A stretch of 17,288 nt of DNA from an uncultured Collinsella sp. (GCA_900549355.1 UROA01000020.1:1-17288), one strand, 5' to 3'. Counted from the stretch's first letter, positions 1 to 7,153 are shown. The notes: a model not told the origin generated them from the letters alone. A program made the numbers and translations.

Positions 1-1
1 C

Positions 2-421
2 GACCGCTATGGCGTGGATATCCCGGAAGATGCCCGCGTACTTGCGCGACGATGCTGGCCGGGCGCCCTGACTATCGTGGTCAAGGCGGCTCCCTGCGTG
101 CCGACCTTTATGCGTGCTGCCGACGACACCGTGGCCCTGCGCGCTTCGGCTTCTCCCGTGGTCCAAGCGCTCATCCGCGCCTGCGGCAGTCCCCTTGCCT
201 GCACGAGCGCCAACACACACGGCGCGCCCTCGCCGGCAAGCTTTGCCGCCGTCGAAGGTCGCATCCTGGAGGGGGTCGATGTTGCCGTCGACGCCGGCGA
301 GACCCCGTGTCGCGACGCCTCGACCATCGTGTCGTTCCAGCACGGCGGGCTCCAGATCCTGCGCCAAGGCGCACTTCCCGCATCAGAGATCGAACGGGTC
401 CTGTCCGACCCGATGCAATAG
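2..421 (+). CDS. tsaC: L-threonylcarbamoyladenylate synthase (TsaC/YrdC/YwlC), 3' part
   Basis: This is the C-terminal part of a YrdC-fold enzyme that makes threonylcarbamoyl-AMP from threonine, bicarbonate and ATP for the t6A modification of tRNAs. The reading frame is open from base 2 and enters the window already translated, so the true start lies to the left; a GTG at 14 is only an internal codon. About 139 codons are present out of the roughly 200 usual for the short TsaC type. Visible family signatures are WPGALTIV near the start, the TSAN motif (CTSANTHGAPSP) in the middle and the late STIV plus ILRQGAL segment. The protein ends soon after this, so there is no extra Sua5 domain. The stop is TAG at 419-421. 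glpK starts 13 bases downstream, so the two are probably co-transcribed. Confidence 0.85.
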   Translation, partial: DRYGVDIPEDARVLARRCWPGALTIVVKAAPCVPTFMRAADDTVALRASASPVVQALIRACGSPLACTSANTHGAPSPASFAAVEGRILEGVDVAVDAGETPCRDASTIVSFQHGGLQILRQGALPASEIERVLSDPMQ

Positions 422-434
422 AAAGGTGTAAGCG

Positions 435-1976
435 ATGTCGTTGAATCTGGGCAGCCTGGGCATGGAAGATGCCTCGTTTAACTTTGGCGGTTCCTACATC
501 ATGGCGCTCGACTGCGGCACCACCTCGGTACTTGCGACCATCGTCGACGAGTACGGCTGCATCGTCGCGCAGGCACGTCGTAGCGTCAAAACCAGCTTCC
601 CGCGTCCCGGTTGGATAGAGCAAGACCCCATGGAGGTGCTTGCCAGCCAGATCGGCGTGATGATGGAGGTCCAGTTTAAGAGCGGCATCCATTCTGACCG
701 CATCGCCGCCATCGGTATCTCCAACCAGCGCGAGACCACGGTGGTGTGGGACCGCATAAGCGGCCAACCCATCTATAACGCCATCGTGTGGCAATGCCGT
801 CGCACCGCACCTCTGATCGACGAGCTGGTCGAGCGGGGCGCAGAAGAGCTGGTGCGGTCCCGCACGGGACTCACGCTCGATCCGTATTTCTCGGCTTCCA
901 AGGTGCAGTGGATCCTCGACAACGTCGACGGTGCGCGCGAGAGCGCGGCGGCGGGCGACCTCATGTTCGGCACCATCGACACCTGGCTCATCTACAACCT
1001 CACCGGCAGTCAGGTCTTTGCCACCGACTACACCAATGCCAGCCGCACGGCGCTCTTTAATATCCATACGCTCGATTGGGACGACGACCTGCTGGCGCTC
1101 TTTGACGTTCCACGTTCCATGATGCCCGAGGTTCGTTGGAGCTCGGGCGACTACGGCCGCGTCGCGAGCGACATCATGACCAACATGCCGCCCATCATGG
1201 GCGTGGCGGGCGATCAGCAGGCGTCGCTGTTCGGCCACTGCTGCTTCCATCCCGGCCAGACCAAAAACACCTATGGCACGGGTTGCTTTATGCTCATGAA
1301 CACCGGCGACGAGGTCGTCGAATCCAAGAACGGTCTGGTCTCCACGATCGGTATCGCCGCGGACGGCAAGATCAGCTATGCACTCGAGGGCTCCATCTTT
1401 GCTGCCGGCTCAACCATGAACTGGCTGCGCAACAACATGGGCATCATCTCGAGCGTGAGCGAGTCGGCACAACTCGCCGCTTCGATTAGCGACAACGAGG
1501 GCTGCTACTTCGTTCCCGCTTTTGCGGGTTTGGGTGCTCCCTGGTGGGACCCGCATGCCCGCGGTATCGTGTGCGGTCTGACCGGCGCCTCGAGCCGTGC
1601 GACCATCGTACGTGCCGCCTGCGAATCCATGGCATATCAGAGCTACGACGTGCTGCGCGCCATGGAGCAGGACGTGGGGCTTTCGATTGAGCGCCTGTCT
1701 GTCGATGGCGGTGCCTCGCGCAACGAGTTCATCATGCAATTCCAGGCTGACCTGCTGGATATCCCCGTGCTGCAATGCGAGACGGTGGAGACCACGGCAA
1801 TCGGTGCCGCGTACTTGGCGGGTCTTGCCGTCGGCTATTGGGAAGACCTTGAAGAGCTGGAGCAAAATGCCCAGATCGTTAGGACCTTCCTTCCCTATAT
1901 GTCCGCCGAGCGTCGCGAGCAAAACCTTGCGGGCTGGCGTGATGCAGTCAAGCGCTCGCTCAGTACCGCACAGTAG
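435..1976 (+). CDS. glpK: Glycerol kinase GlpK (FGGY carbohydrate kinase)
   Basis: ATP-dependent phosphorylation of glycerol to sn-glycerol 3-phosphate in the cytoplasm, feeding glycolysis and lipid synthesis. The 513-residue protein matches GlpK along its length. Glycerol-contact residues are conserved: R99-E100 (NQRETT), Y151 (DPYFS) and D260 (GVAGDQQ). TYGTGCFML, GAPWWDP, LSVDGGAS and the ETTAIGAAYLAGLAVG segment also fit. The ATG at 435 follows GAAAGG (421-426) at good distance, which gives about 20 residues ahead of the usual first beta strand; an ATG at 501 would give the usual N-terminus but lacks a ribosome site. Oddity: the phosphate loop reads DCGTTSVL instead of the common DQGTTSSR, so the arginine that contacts ADP in the E. 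coli enzyme (R18) is leucine here. Substrate is inferred from the conserved glycerol pocket; another polyol is possible but less likely. Confidence 0.93.
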   Translation: MSLNLGSLGMEDASFNFGGSYIMALDCGTTSVLATIVDEYGCIVAQARRSVKTSFPRPGWIEQDPMEVLASQIGVMMEVQFKSGIHSDRIAAIGISNQRETTVVWDRISGQPIYNAIVWQCRRTAPLIDELVERGAEELVRSRTGLTLDPYFSASKVQWILDNVDGARESAAAGDLMFGTIDTWLIYNLTGSQVFATDYTNASRTALFNIHTLDWDDDLLALFDVPRSMMPEVRWSSGDYGRVASDIMTNMPPIMGVAGDQQASLFGHCCFHPGQTKNTYGTGCFMLMNTGDEVVESKNGLVSTIGIAADGKISYALEGSIFAAGSTMNWLRNNMGIISSVSESAQLAASISDNEGCYFVPAFAGLGAPWWDPHARGIVCGLTGASSRATIVRAACESMAYQSYDVLRAMEQDVGLSIERLSVDGGASRNEFIMQFQADLLDIPVLQCETVETTAIGAAYLAGLAVGYWEDLEELEQNAQIVRTFLPYMSAERREQNLAGWRDAVKRSLSTAQ

Positions 1977-2030
1977 GGCTGCGATGGGCTGCTCGATACA
2001 ACAAACCGCTAAACTTATGCATGGCGTGCG

Positions 2031-2076
2031 GCGGCAACATTGCTGCGCGCCTTGTCAGCAAGGCCGTTTTGCGGCC
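2031..2076 (+). promoter_or_regulatory. Hairpin-rich leader of upp
   Basis: The 123-bp gap between glpK and upp contains three foldbacks in a row. GCGGCAA/TTGCTGC (2031-2046, one G-T pair) competes with TTGCTG/CAGCAA (2040-2045 with 2056-2061). GGCCG/CGGCC (2062-2066 with 2072-2076, loop TTTTG) follows directly and ends six bases before the upp ribosome site GAAAGGGG (2082-2089). The overlapping arms could act as a switch, or the structures may only stabilise the mRNA. No recognisable known riboswitch or PyrR-type site was seen, and no convincing promoter could be assigned in the gap. Confidence 0.3.
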
Positions 2077-2099
2077 GCAACGAAAGGGGCAATCAACCC

Positions 2100-2747
2100 A
2101 TGACCGTCACCTACGATGCGTCCCGTGTGACGCTTGTCGATCATCCGCTCGTCCAGCACAAGCTGTCGATCCTGCGCGACAAAAACACCGGCACCAACCA
2201 GTTCCGCCAGCTTGTGCGCGAGCTTGCACTTTTTGACGGCTACGAGGCCATGCGCGACCTGCCCATGGAAGACGTCGAAGTCGAGACCCCCATCACCACC
2301 GCAACGTTTAAGCAGCTTGCCGGCAAGAAACTCGCCATCGTGCCCATCCTGCGTGCGGGCCTTGGCATGGTCGACGGCATCCTCGACCTGGTGCCCTCCG
2401 CTCGCGTGGGCCACATCGGTATGGAACGCGACGAGGTCACCCACGAGCCGCATGAGTATTACTGCAAGATGCCTAAGGATATCGACCAGCGCATCTGCCT
2501 GGTCGTCGACCCCATGCTTGCCACGGGCGGTTCGGCCGAGATGGCCATCAGCTACCTGCGCGAGCGCGGTGTCAAGGACATCCGCATGCTGTGCATCGTC
2601 GCGGCCCCCGAGGGCCTCAAGTCGCTGACTGAGAAGGATCCTGATGTGCATATCTATACCTGCGCCATCGACGACCATCTCAACGAGGCTGCCTACATCG
2701 TTCCAGGCCTCGGCGACGCCGGCGACCGTATCTACGGCACGCTGTAA
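2100..2747 (+). CDS. upp: Uracil phosphoribosyltransferase
   Basis: Pyrimidine salvage enzyme that converts uracil and PRPP to UMP and pyrophosphate in the cytoplasm. The chosen ATG at 2100 follows GAAAGGGG (2082-2089) at 10 bases and gives 215 residues, close to the usual 208-210; an upstream ATG at 2040 in the same frame would add 20 unrelated residues and sits inside the hairpin leader. The PRPP-binding loop is VVDPMLATGGSA (residues 135-146), with an acidic and small-residue pattern typical of type I phosphoribosyltransferases. The C-terminal PGLGDAGDRIYGT is the uracil-binding signature of bacterial UPRTases. The N-terminal HPLVQHKLSILRDKNTG also fits. It is probably transcribed separately from the ATP synthase operon, which has its own promoter downstream. 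Confidence 0.95.
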   Translation: MTVTYDASRVTLVDHPLVQHKLSILRDKNTGTNQFRQLVRELALFDGYEAMRDLPMEDVEVETPITTATFKQLAGKKLAIVPILRAGLGMVDGILDLVPSARVGHIGMERDEVTHEPHEYYCKMPKDIDQRICLVVDPMLATGGSAEMAISYLRERGVKDIRMLCIVAAPEGLKSLTEKDPDVHIYTCAIDDHLNEAAYIVPGLGDAGDRIYGTL

Positions 2748-2791
2748 TCTCTGGGCCATACCGGCTAACGTCGAAAATACGAAGAAATGGT

Positions 2792-2845
2792 GCGCGCGGG
2801 CGAGCAAAAGACGTCCACGCGCGCTCCTGTTAACGGACGTTTTGC
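2792..2845 (+). terminator. Overlapping hairpins after upp, possible terminator
   Basis: Two foldbacks exclude each other. The first is GCGCGCG (2792-2798) with CGCGCGC (2818-2824). The second joins 2804-2816 with 2835-2845 (GCAAAA, a GA bulge, CGTCC against GGACG, TTTTGC) and has a short T run in its 3' arm. The second could end the upp transcript, though it lacks a T tail after the stem. The remaining 2846-2939 holds a weaker 8-bp foldback (CGTACCTG near 2875 with CAGGTGCG near 2911) and A-rich sequence. Confidence 0.35.
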
Positions 2846-2939
2846 GCTGAGGGGTTCGAGAAAAACGTATTAGCGTACCTGCGGCATAAAGAAGGTCTTA
2901 AGAAAACGAACAGGTGCGTATTAACCGATGCTTTTTCGG

Positions 2940-2967
2940 TTGTACTTTAGCGATTGGCTCGTACAAT
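2940..2967 (+). promoter_or_regulatory. Sigma-70-type promoter of the atp operon
   Basis: TTGTAC (2940-2945), a 16-base spacer, then TACAAT (2962-2967) form the best promoter match in the window. Transcription would begin near 2974, giving a leader of about 55 bases before the GTG start of the first operon gene. A small foldback AACCGA/TCGGTT (2923-2928 with 2936-2941) overlaps the -35 box. Confidence 0.65.
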
Positions 2968-3028
2968 AGTCACCAATGTTTGGCGGGAACTGTCCTGTGA
3001 GGCGTTAAAAAGGAAAGTGAGGACGCCA

Positions 3029-3340
3029 GTGTTTCAGATAGCCGATCTGCTCGCTATCGTTGCAGGCGCCATCGCGGGCGCAATTGCCTTCCTTCCCTTT
3101 GTCTTTACGCTCAAGCCGGTTCTTGACGATAAACAGAATGCGGACATGCTCAAGGGTATGGTGAGTCTCGCGGTCTCGGCAATCGCGTTGCTTGTCTTTA
3201 CCTTGGTTGTGTTTGTGTTGTTCGGAGAGGCATTTCGCATGTTCCTCCTGGGCGAGGCGATCGGCTTCGTGGCCTTTATGGCCGCCTGCGCGGTTCGCGT
3301 CGCCAAGGCGCTGCGAGATCCTCATGAGGTCGAAAGGTAA
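3029..3340 (+). CDS. Small three-helix membrane protein at the atpI position
   Basis: A 103-residue hydrophobic protein at the head of the ATP synthase operon, where atpI usually lies. Three membrane segments are visible: about residues 5-27, 44-66 and 72-93, with a charged basic tail (RVAKALRDPHEVER). AtpI-type proteins help c-ring assembly or ion uptake, but the sequence shows no diagnostic motif, so the assignment rests on position, size and topology. The start is GTG at 3029, preceded by the purine-rich GGAAAGTGAGG (3012-3022). The in-frame TTG at 2954 lies inside the promoter and cannot be used, and GTG 3017 overlaps the ribosome site. The stop is followed three bases later by the atpB start, so the two are translated as a pair. 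Confidence 0.65.
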   Translation: MFQIADLLAIVAGAIAGAIAFLPFVFTLKPVLDDKQNADMLKGMVSLAVSAIALLVFTLVVFVLFGEAFRMFLLGEAIGFVAFMAACAVRVAKALRDPHEVER

Positions 3341-3343
3341 GTC

Positions 3344-4147
3344 GTGGAAATTTTTGAAAAGCTGCCTGATGAGATTAATCATCTGGTCAGCGAGTTCAGC
3401 TCCACCCCTGTCGTGGGCGATCTGAGCTGCGGCATCACGCAGTACTCGTTTTGGCTGATCGTCTCCACGATCGTGCTCCTGATCGTCCTGGCCGTGTTCA
3501 AGAAGAAGCAGACTTTGGTTCCCAAGGGCTTCTTCGTCAACGGTTTCGAGTACATCATCGAGTACGTCGAGAACGATATCGGCAAGGGCGTCGTGGGTGA
3601 GAACTGGAAGAAGCACTTCCCGTTCCTGTGCTCGCTTTTCCTGTTCATCCTGATCAACAACATGATCGGCCTGATTCCGGGAATGAAGCCCGGCACCGGC
3701 GCAATCGGCTCCACCGCCGCGCTCGCCATCTTCGCCTTCGTGTACTTCATCTACTACGGATGCAAGGCTCACGGCGTGATCGGCTACATCAAGAGCCTCG
3801 CTCCGCAGGGCGTGAGCTTCCCGATGAACGTGCTCGTGTGGGTCGTCGAGCTTTTCTCGACCTTCCTGCGCCTCATCACGCTCGCCGTCCGTCTGTTCTG
3901 CAACATGTTCGCAGGACACGTGGTCATGGGCTCGTTCGCCATCATGGCGAGCATGTTCATGCAGCCGCTGCTTCAGCAGGTTTCCGCGGCCCACGCCGTC
4001 GGCGCCCTGCCTTCGCTGGCCTGGCTTGCCATCCTCATCCTGATCTATGCGATCGAGCTTGTGGTCGGCGCCATCCAGGCTTACGTCTTCACGGTCCTTA
4101 CCGCCGTGTATGTCTCCGAGGCAGAGGAGGTCGCGGAGGAGGAGTAG
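3344..4147 (+). CDS. atpB: ATP synthase Fo subunit a
   Basis: Integral membrane subunit forming the proton half-channels against the c-ring. It has 267 residues and five to six hydrophobic helices. Family signatures are NMIGLIPG in the first conserved helix, LRLITLAVRLFCNMFAGH with the essential arginine (R183, equivalent to E. coli R210), and a C-terminal IELVVGAIQAYVFTVLTAVYVSEA helix. The start is GTG 3344 with GAAAGG (3332-3337) placed six bases upstream, inside the end of the preceding gene. The tail EAEEVAEEE is strongly acidic. A 124-bp gap, unusual in this otherwise compact operon, separates it from atpE. Confidence 0.96.
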   Translation: MEIFEKLPDEINHLVSEFSSTPVVGDLSCGITQYSFWLIVSTIVLLIVLAVFKKKQTLVPKGFFVNGFEYIIEYVENDIGKGVVGENWKKHFPFLCSLFLFILINNMIGLIPGMKPGTGAIGSTAALAIFAFVYFIYYGCKAHGVIGYIKSLAPQGVSFPMNVLVWVVELFSTFLRLITLAVRLFCNMFAGHVVMGSFAIMASMFMQPLLQQVSAAHAVGALPSLAWLAILILIYAIELVVGAIQAYVFTVLTAVYVSEAEEVAEEE

Positions 4148-4159
4148 TCTTCCGCTCGC

Positions 4160-4175
4160 GCCTTAATGGTAAGGC
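4160..4175 (+). other. Hairpin in the atpB-atpE spacer
   Basis: A perfect six-base stem GCCTTA/TAAGGC with loop ATGG lies 12 bases after the atpB stop, without a T tail. It is the clearest structure in the 124-base spacer. In E. coli the region before atpE raises translation of the c subunit, which is needed in about ten copies per enzyme; an RNA-processing or translation-setting role here is an inference only. Confidence 0.35.
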
Positions 4176-4271
4176 AATTCGTTAAACCGCCGGTGCCCGT
4201 ACCCATGGAGCCCGGCAGTTATAAAAAGGTTATCCTGCGTGAAATAAGACACGCACGACAAAGGAGGAATC

Positions 4272-4466
4272 GTGGGAGTTATCGGTTACGGTCTCGGTGT
4301 TATCGGCGCTGGTCTTGCTATCGGCCTGTCTGCTCTGGGTGCTACGGGTGCTATGGCCCGTCAGCCTGAGGTCCAGGGCCGCGTGTTCACCGTCTTCATC
4401 ATGGGCTCCGCCTTCGGCGAGGCTCTGGCTCTGATCGGCTTCGTTGTCGCGCTGATCGTTAAATAG
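4272..4466 (+). CDS. atpE: ATP synthase Fo subunit c (short, 64 residues)
   Basis: The c-ring subunit, a two-helix membrane hairpin. The glycine-rich first helix (residues 1-27), the polar loop ARQPE (29-33) and the second helix with the ion-binding carboxylate E50 (GSAFGEALAL) are all present. The residue after E50 is Ala, not the Ser/Thr typical of Na+-binding rings, so proton coupling is likely. The start GTG 4272 follows a strong AAGGAGGA (4261-4268) at a short distance. An in-frame TAA at 4245 with no start codon in between rules out a longer form. Relative to E. coli the loop-to-carboxylate distance is the same (20 residues), but about 11 residues are missing at the N-terminus and 4 at the C-terminus. 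Confidence 0.95.
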   Translation: MGVIGYGLGVIGAGLAIGLSALGATGAMARQPEVQGRVFTVFIMGSAFGEALALIGFVVALIVK

Positions 4467-4481
4467 CACGGAGCGTCAAGT

Positions 4482-5084
4482 ATGAATCTTTCATCCCAGA
4501 AGAGCGCGATCGCACTCTCCGCGTCCGCGGCCGCGCTGCTCATGCCGGTTTCCGCGTTCGCTGAGGACGGCGCTGCCGGTGCGGACATCCTCATCCCTAA
4601 GATGGCGGAGTTCATCCCGGCGCTTATCGCCTTCCTGATTATCTGGATCGTGCTGGCCAAGGTCGCCCTGCCGGGCATCATGAAAACCATGGAGGAGCGC
4701 GGCAAGAAGATCGAGGAGAGCCTCGACGAGGCCGAGAAGACCAAGCAGGAGGCTATCGCCAAGCGCTCTGAGTCCGACTCGATCGTCACCGACGCCCGTC
4801 GTCAGGCTGCCGACATTGTTCTCGAGGCCCGTAAGGACGCCGAGTCCGAGCGCGCCCGTATCATCGAGGCTGCTCACAAGGAGGCCGAGGAGATCATCGC
4901 CAAGGCCCATACGACCGTCGAGGACGAGCGCAAGTCCATCTACGCTGGTGCCGCGAGCTCCATCGCCGACCTGTCCGTTGCCGTCGCCACCAAGATCGTG
5001 GGCGAGGCACTCGAGGACGATGCCGAGCAGAAGAAGCTCATCGAGCGCTACATCCAGGAAGCAGGTAGCCTGAATGCCGACTAG
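4482..5084 (+). CDS. atpF: ATP synthase Fo subunit b with signal-peptide-like N-terminus
   Basis: Peripheral stalk subunit joining the membrane sector to F1. The 200-residue protein has a membrane helix at about 44-64 and a long charged, Ala/Glu/Lys-rich coiled coil from about 70 to 165 (MEERGKKIEESLDEAEK and onward), ending in a delta-binding region. Unusually, residues 1-27 look like a cleavable signal peptide: a lysine at 7, a hydrophobic Ala/Leu core, and AFA before EDG at 27/28. The start ATG 4482 has GGAG at 4470-4473, eight bases upstream; the later in-frame ATG at 4602 has no ribosome site. The gene overlaps atpH by 11 bases, which suggests translational coupling. Confidence 0.95.
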   Translation: MNLSSQKSAIALSASAAALLMPVSAFAEDGAAGADILIPKMAEFIPALIAFLIIWIVLAKVALPGIMKTMEERGKKIEESLDEAEKTKQEAIAKRSESDSIVTDARRQAADIVLEARKDAESERARIIEAAHKEAEEIIAKAHTTVEDERKSIYAGAASSIADLSVAVATKIVGEALEDDAEQKKLIERYIQEAGSLNAD

Positions 5085-5550
5085 CCGCTATCAGGACAAG
5101 GTGCTCGAGACCTACGCGCGTTCCCTTTTGGAAGCCGCCAAGGCCGAGAACCATGTGTTCGAGGACCTCGAGATGATCGAGCGCTTGGCTTCTGCCAGCC
5201 CCGAGATCATCGCCGTGCTCGACACCATGTCCAAGCGCGACCAGCTCGACCTTCTTCCCAAGGTGGCAGCTGCCTTTAAGTATGTTGCCGAGGAAGACGA
5301 GGATGTAGTGGGCGTGACCGTCACCACGGCGATCCCGCTCGACGACGAGCTGCGTCAAACCATCACTAAGAAATGCGAGCAGGACTTCGGCCGCAAGGTA
5401 TTCCTTATCGAGCAGGTCGACCCGTCTATCGTGGGCGGCCTGGTGCTCGAGGCCCGCGGCGAGCGTCGTGACATTTCCGTCAAGACGCAGCTGCGCATCG
5501 CGCAGGAGACCCTCGCAAACTCTGCTAATTCGTACGGAGGTGAAGCCTAA
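5074..5550 (+). CDS. atpH: ATP synthase F1 subunit delta (short form)
   Basis: Delta links the b-subunit stalk to the top of the F1 head. The 158-residue product keeps the N-terminal YARSLLEAA helix and the C-terminal VDPSIVGGLVLEARGERRDISVKTQL block that define the OSCP/delta family. It is some 20 residues shorter than the roughly 178 usual. The loss appears to lie in the helical N-terminal domain, because the sequence passes from SPEIIAVLDTMSKRDQLDLLPK quickly to VTVTTAIPL. The frame is continuous with normal codon use, so this is not a frameshift. ATG 5074 lies inside the atpF end, and its own stop TAA overlaps the atpA ATG by one base (TAATG). Confidence 0.9.
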   Translation: MPTSRYQDKVLETYARSLLEAAKAENHVFEDLEMIERLASASPEIIAVLDTMSKRDQLDLLPKVAAAFKYVAEEDEDVVGVTVTTAIPLDDELRQTITKKCEQDFGRKVFLIEQVDPSIVGGLVLEARGERRDISVKTQLRIAQETLANSANSYGGEA

Positions 5551-7148
5551 TGTCCGAAACCCTCAATGCCCAGGATATCGCCAAGAAACTGCAGGAGCAG
5601 CTCACGAGCCTCTCCGCGACGGTCGATACGCATGAGGTTTCAACGGTCGACGAGGTAGGCGACGGCATCGCGCGCGTCTCCGGCCTCAAGAGCGCCATGG
5701 CAGGCGAGCTTCTGGAGTTCAAGAGCTCCGATACCGGTGAGACCGTCTTCGGCCTTGCCCAGAACCTTGACCGTGACGAGGTCGGCGCCGTTCTGTTCGG
5801 TGCCGTCGACTCCATCAAGGAAGGCGACGAGTGCCGCACCACTGGCCGCGTTATGGATATCCCCGTGAGCCGTGCCATGCTCGGCCGCGTCGTCAATCCG
5901 CTCGGCCAGCCCATCGACGGCCTGGGCGACATCGTCGCTACGCACCGTCGCCCCATCGAGTTCAAGGCTCCCGGCGTCATCGATCGTACCCCGGTGTGCG
6001 AGCCGGTTCAGACCGGTCTGCTCGCTATCGACTCCATGGTGCCTATTGGCCGCGGTCAGCGTGAGCTCATCATCGGTGACCGTAAGACCGGTAAGACCGC
6101 CATCGCCATCGACGCTATCCTCAACCAGCGCGGCAAGGGCATGGTCTGCATCTATGTCGCCATCGGCCAGAAGGCCTCCACGGTTGCCAACATCCGCGAG
6201 ACCCTCGCTCAGCACGGTGCGCTCGACTACACCATCATCGTTTCGGCCACCGCTGCCGATTCCGCCCCTATGCAGTACATCGCGCCTATGGCCGGTGCCG
6301 CTATCGGCGAGTTCTTCATGTACAACGGCGAGGACGGCAAGCCCGCCAGCGAGACCAACCCCGGCGGTCACGTGCTCGTCATCTACGACGACCTGTCCAA
6401 GCAGGCTGTGGCCTACCGTCAGATGTCGCTGACGCTGCATCGTCCGCCCGGACGCGAGGCCTATCCTGGCGACATCTTCTACCTGCACTCTCGTCTGCTC
6501 GAGCGTGCCGTCAAGATGTCCAAGAAGAACGGTTACGGCTCCATGACGGCACTGCCGATCATCGAGACCCAGGACGGCGACGTCTCGGCCTACATTCCGA
6601 CCAACGTCATTTCCATTACCGATGGTCAGATCTACCTGCAGTCCGAGCTCTTCTTCCAGGGTCAGCGCCCGGCAGTCGACGTGGGCATCTCCGTGTCCCG
6701 CGTCGGTGGCGATGCGCAGACCAAGGCCATGAAGCAGGTCGCCGGCAACCTCCGTCTGGACCTCGCTTCCTATCAGGAGCTCGCTGGCTTTACCCAGTTC
6801 GGCTCCGACCTCGACGAGGCTACTCAGAAGCAGCTGACCCATGGTGCCCGCATGACCGAGCTCCTGAAGCAGCCGCGTTACAAGCCGTTTGAGGTTGGCG
6901 AGCAGATCGTTACGCTGTTCGCTGGCAACGAGGGCTTCCTGGATGACCTGGAGATCGCCGACGTGCTGCCTTTCCGTGCCGAGCTCATCGAGTACATGGA
7001 CAATGGCTTTGGCTCGCTGCTCGACAAGGTTCGCGCCAAGAAGATCGATGATGACACCAAGGCTGAGCTCTTGCGCGTCATCGGCGACTTCAAGCAGCAG
7101 TTCATGGCCAAGCACCATTCGGATGTTTCTGGATCAGAGGAGAACTAA
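5550..7148 (+). CDS. atpA: ATP synthase F1 subunit alpha
   Basis: Non-catalytic nucleotide-binding subunit of the alpha3beta3 head. The 532 residues are full length. The P-loop GDRKTGKT spans 176-183, the Walker B region reads VLVIYDDLSKQAVAYRQMSL, and SVSRVGGDAQTKAMK holds the arginine finger R384 that reaches into the catalytic site of beta. The ATG at 5550 overlaps the atpH stop by one base and has GGAGG at 5536-5540. The C-terminal tail (KHHSDVSGSEEN) is acidic and poorly conserved. The next gene, atpG, starts five bases after the stop. Confidence 0.98.
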   Translation: MSETLNAQDIAKKLQEQLTSLSATVDTHEVSTVDEVGDGIARVSGLKSAMAGELLEFKSSDTGETVFGLAQNLDRDEVGAVLFGAVDSIKEGDECRTTGRVMDIPVSRAMLGRVVNPLGQPIDGLGDIVATHRRPIEFKAPGVIDRTPVCEPVQTGLLAIDSMVPIGRGQRELIIGDRKTGKTAIAIDAILNQRGKGMVCIYVAIGQKASTVANIRETLAQHGALDYTIIVSATAADSAPMQYIAPMAGAAIGEFFMYNGEDGKPASETNPGGHVLVIYDDLSKQAVAYRQMSLTLHRPPGREAYPGDIFYLHSRLLERAVKMSKKNGYGSMTALPIIETQDGDVSAYIPTNVISITDGQIYLQSELFFQGQRPAVDVGISVSRVGGDAQTKAMKQVAGNLRLDLASYQELAGFTQFGSDLDEATQKQLTHGARMTELLKQPRYKPFEVGEQIVTLFAGNEGFLDDLEIADVLPFRAELIEYMDNGFGSLLDKVRAKKIDDDTKAELLRVIGDFKQQFMAKHHSDVSGSEEN

Positions 7149-7153
7149 GCCCC

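Noticed and set aside
171..1250. A 359-codon minus-strand frame across tsaC and glpK
   Set aside because: Antisense to two well-supported genes, with no recognisable domain.
2954..3028. Earlier TTG/GTG starts for the atpI-position gene
   Set aside because: TTG 2954 lies inside the promoter and GTG 3017 overlaps the ribosome site; GTG 3029 has correct spacing.
4166..4369. A 67-codon frame between atpB and atpE running into atpE
   Set aside because: It overlaps atpE in another frame, has no ribosome site and has a biased Arg-rich composition typical of off-frame reading.
4401..4466. Sodium-binding signature in subunit c
   Set aside because: The residue after the essential E50 is Ala, not Ser/Thr, so the usual Na+ ligand set is absent.
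5074..5550. A frameshift as the cause of the short delta subunit
   Set aside because: The frame is continuous, both terminal family blocks are in the same frame, and codon use is normal.
5640..7118. A 492-codon open frame on the minus strand across atpA
   Set aside because: Same explanation: it mirrors the atpA codon pattern and shows no family signature or ribosome site.
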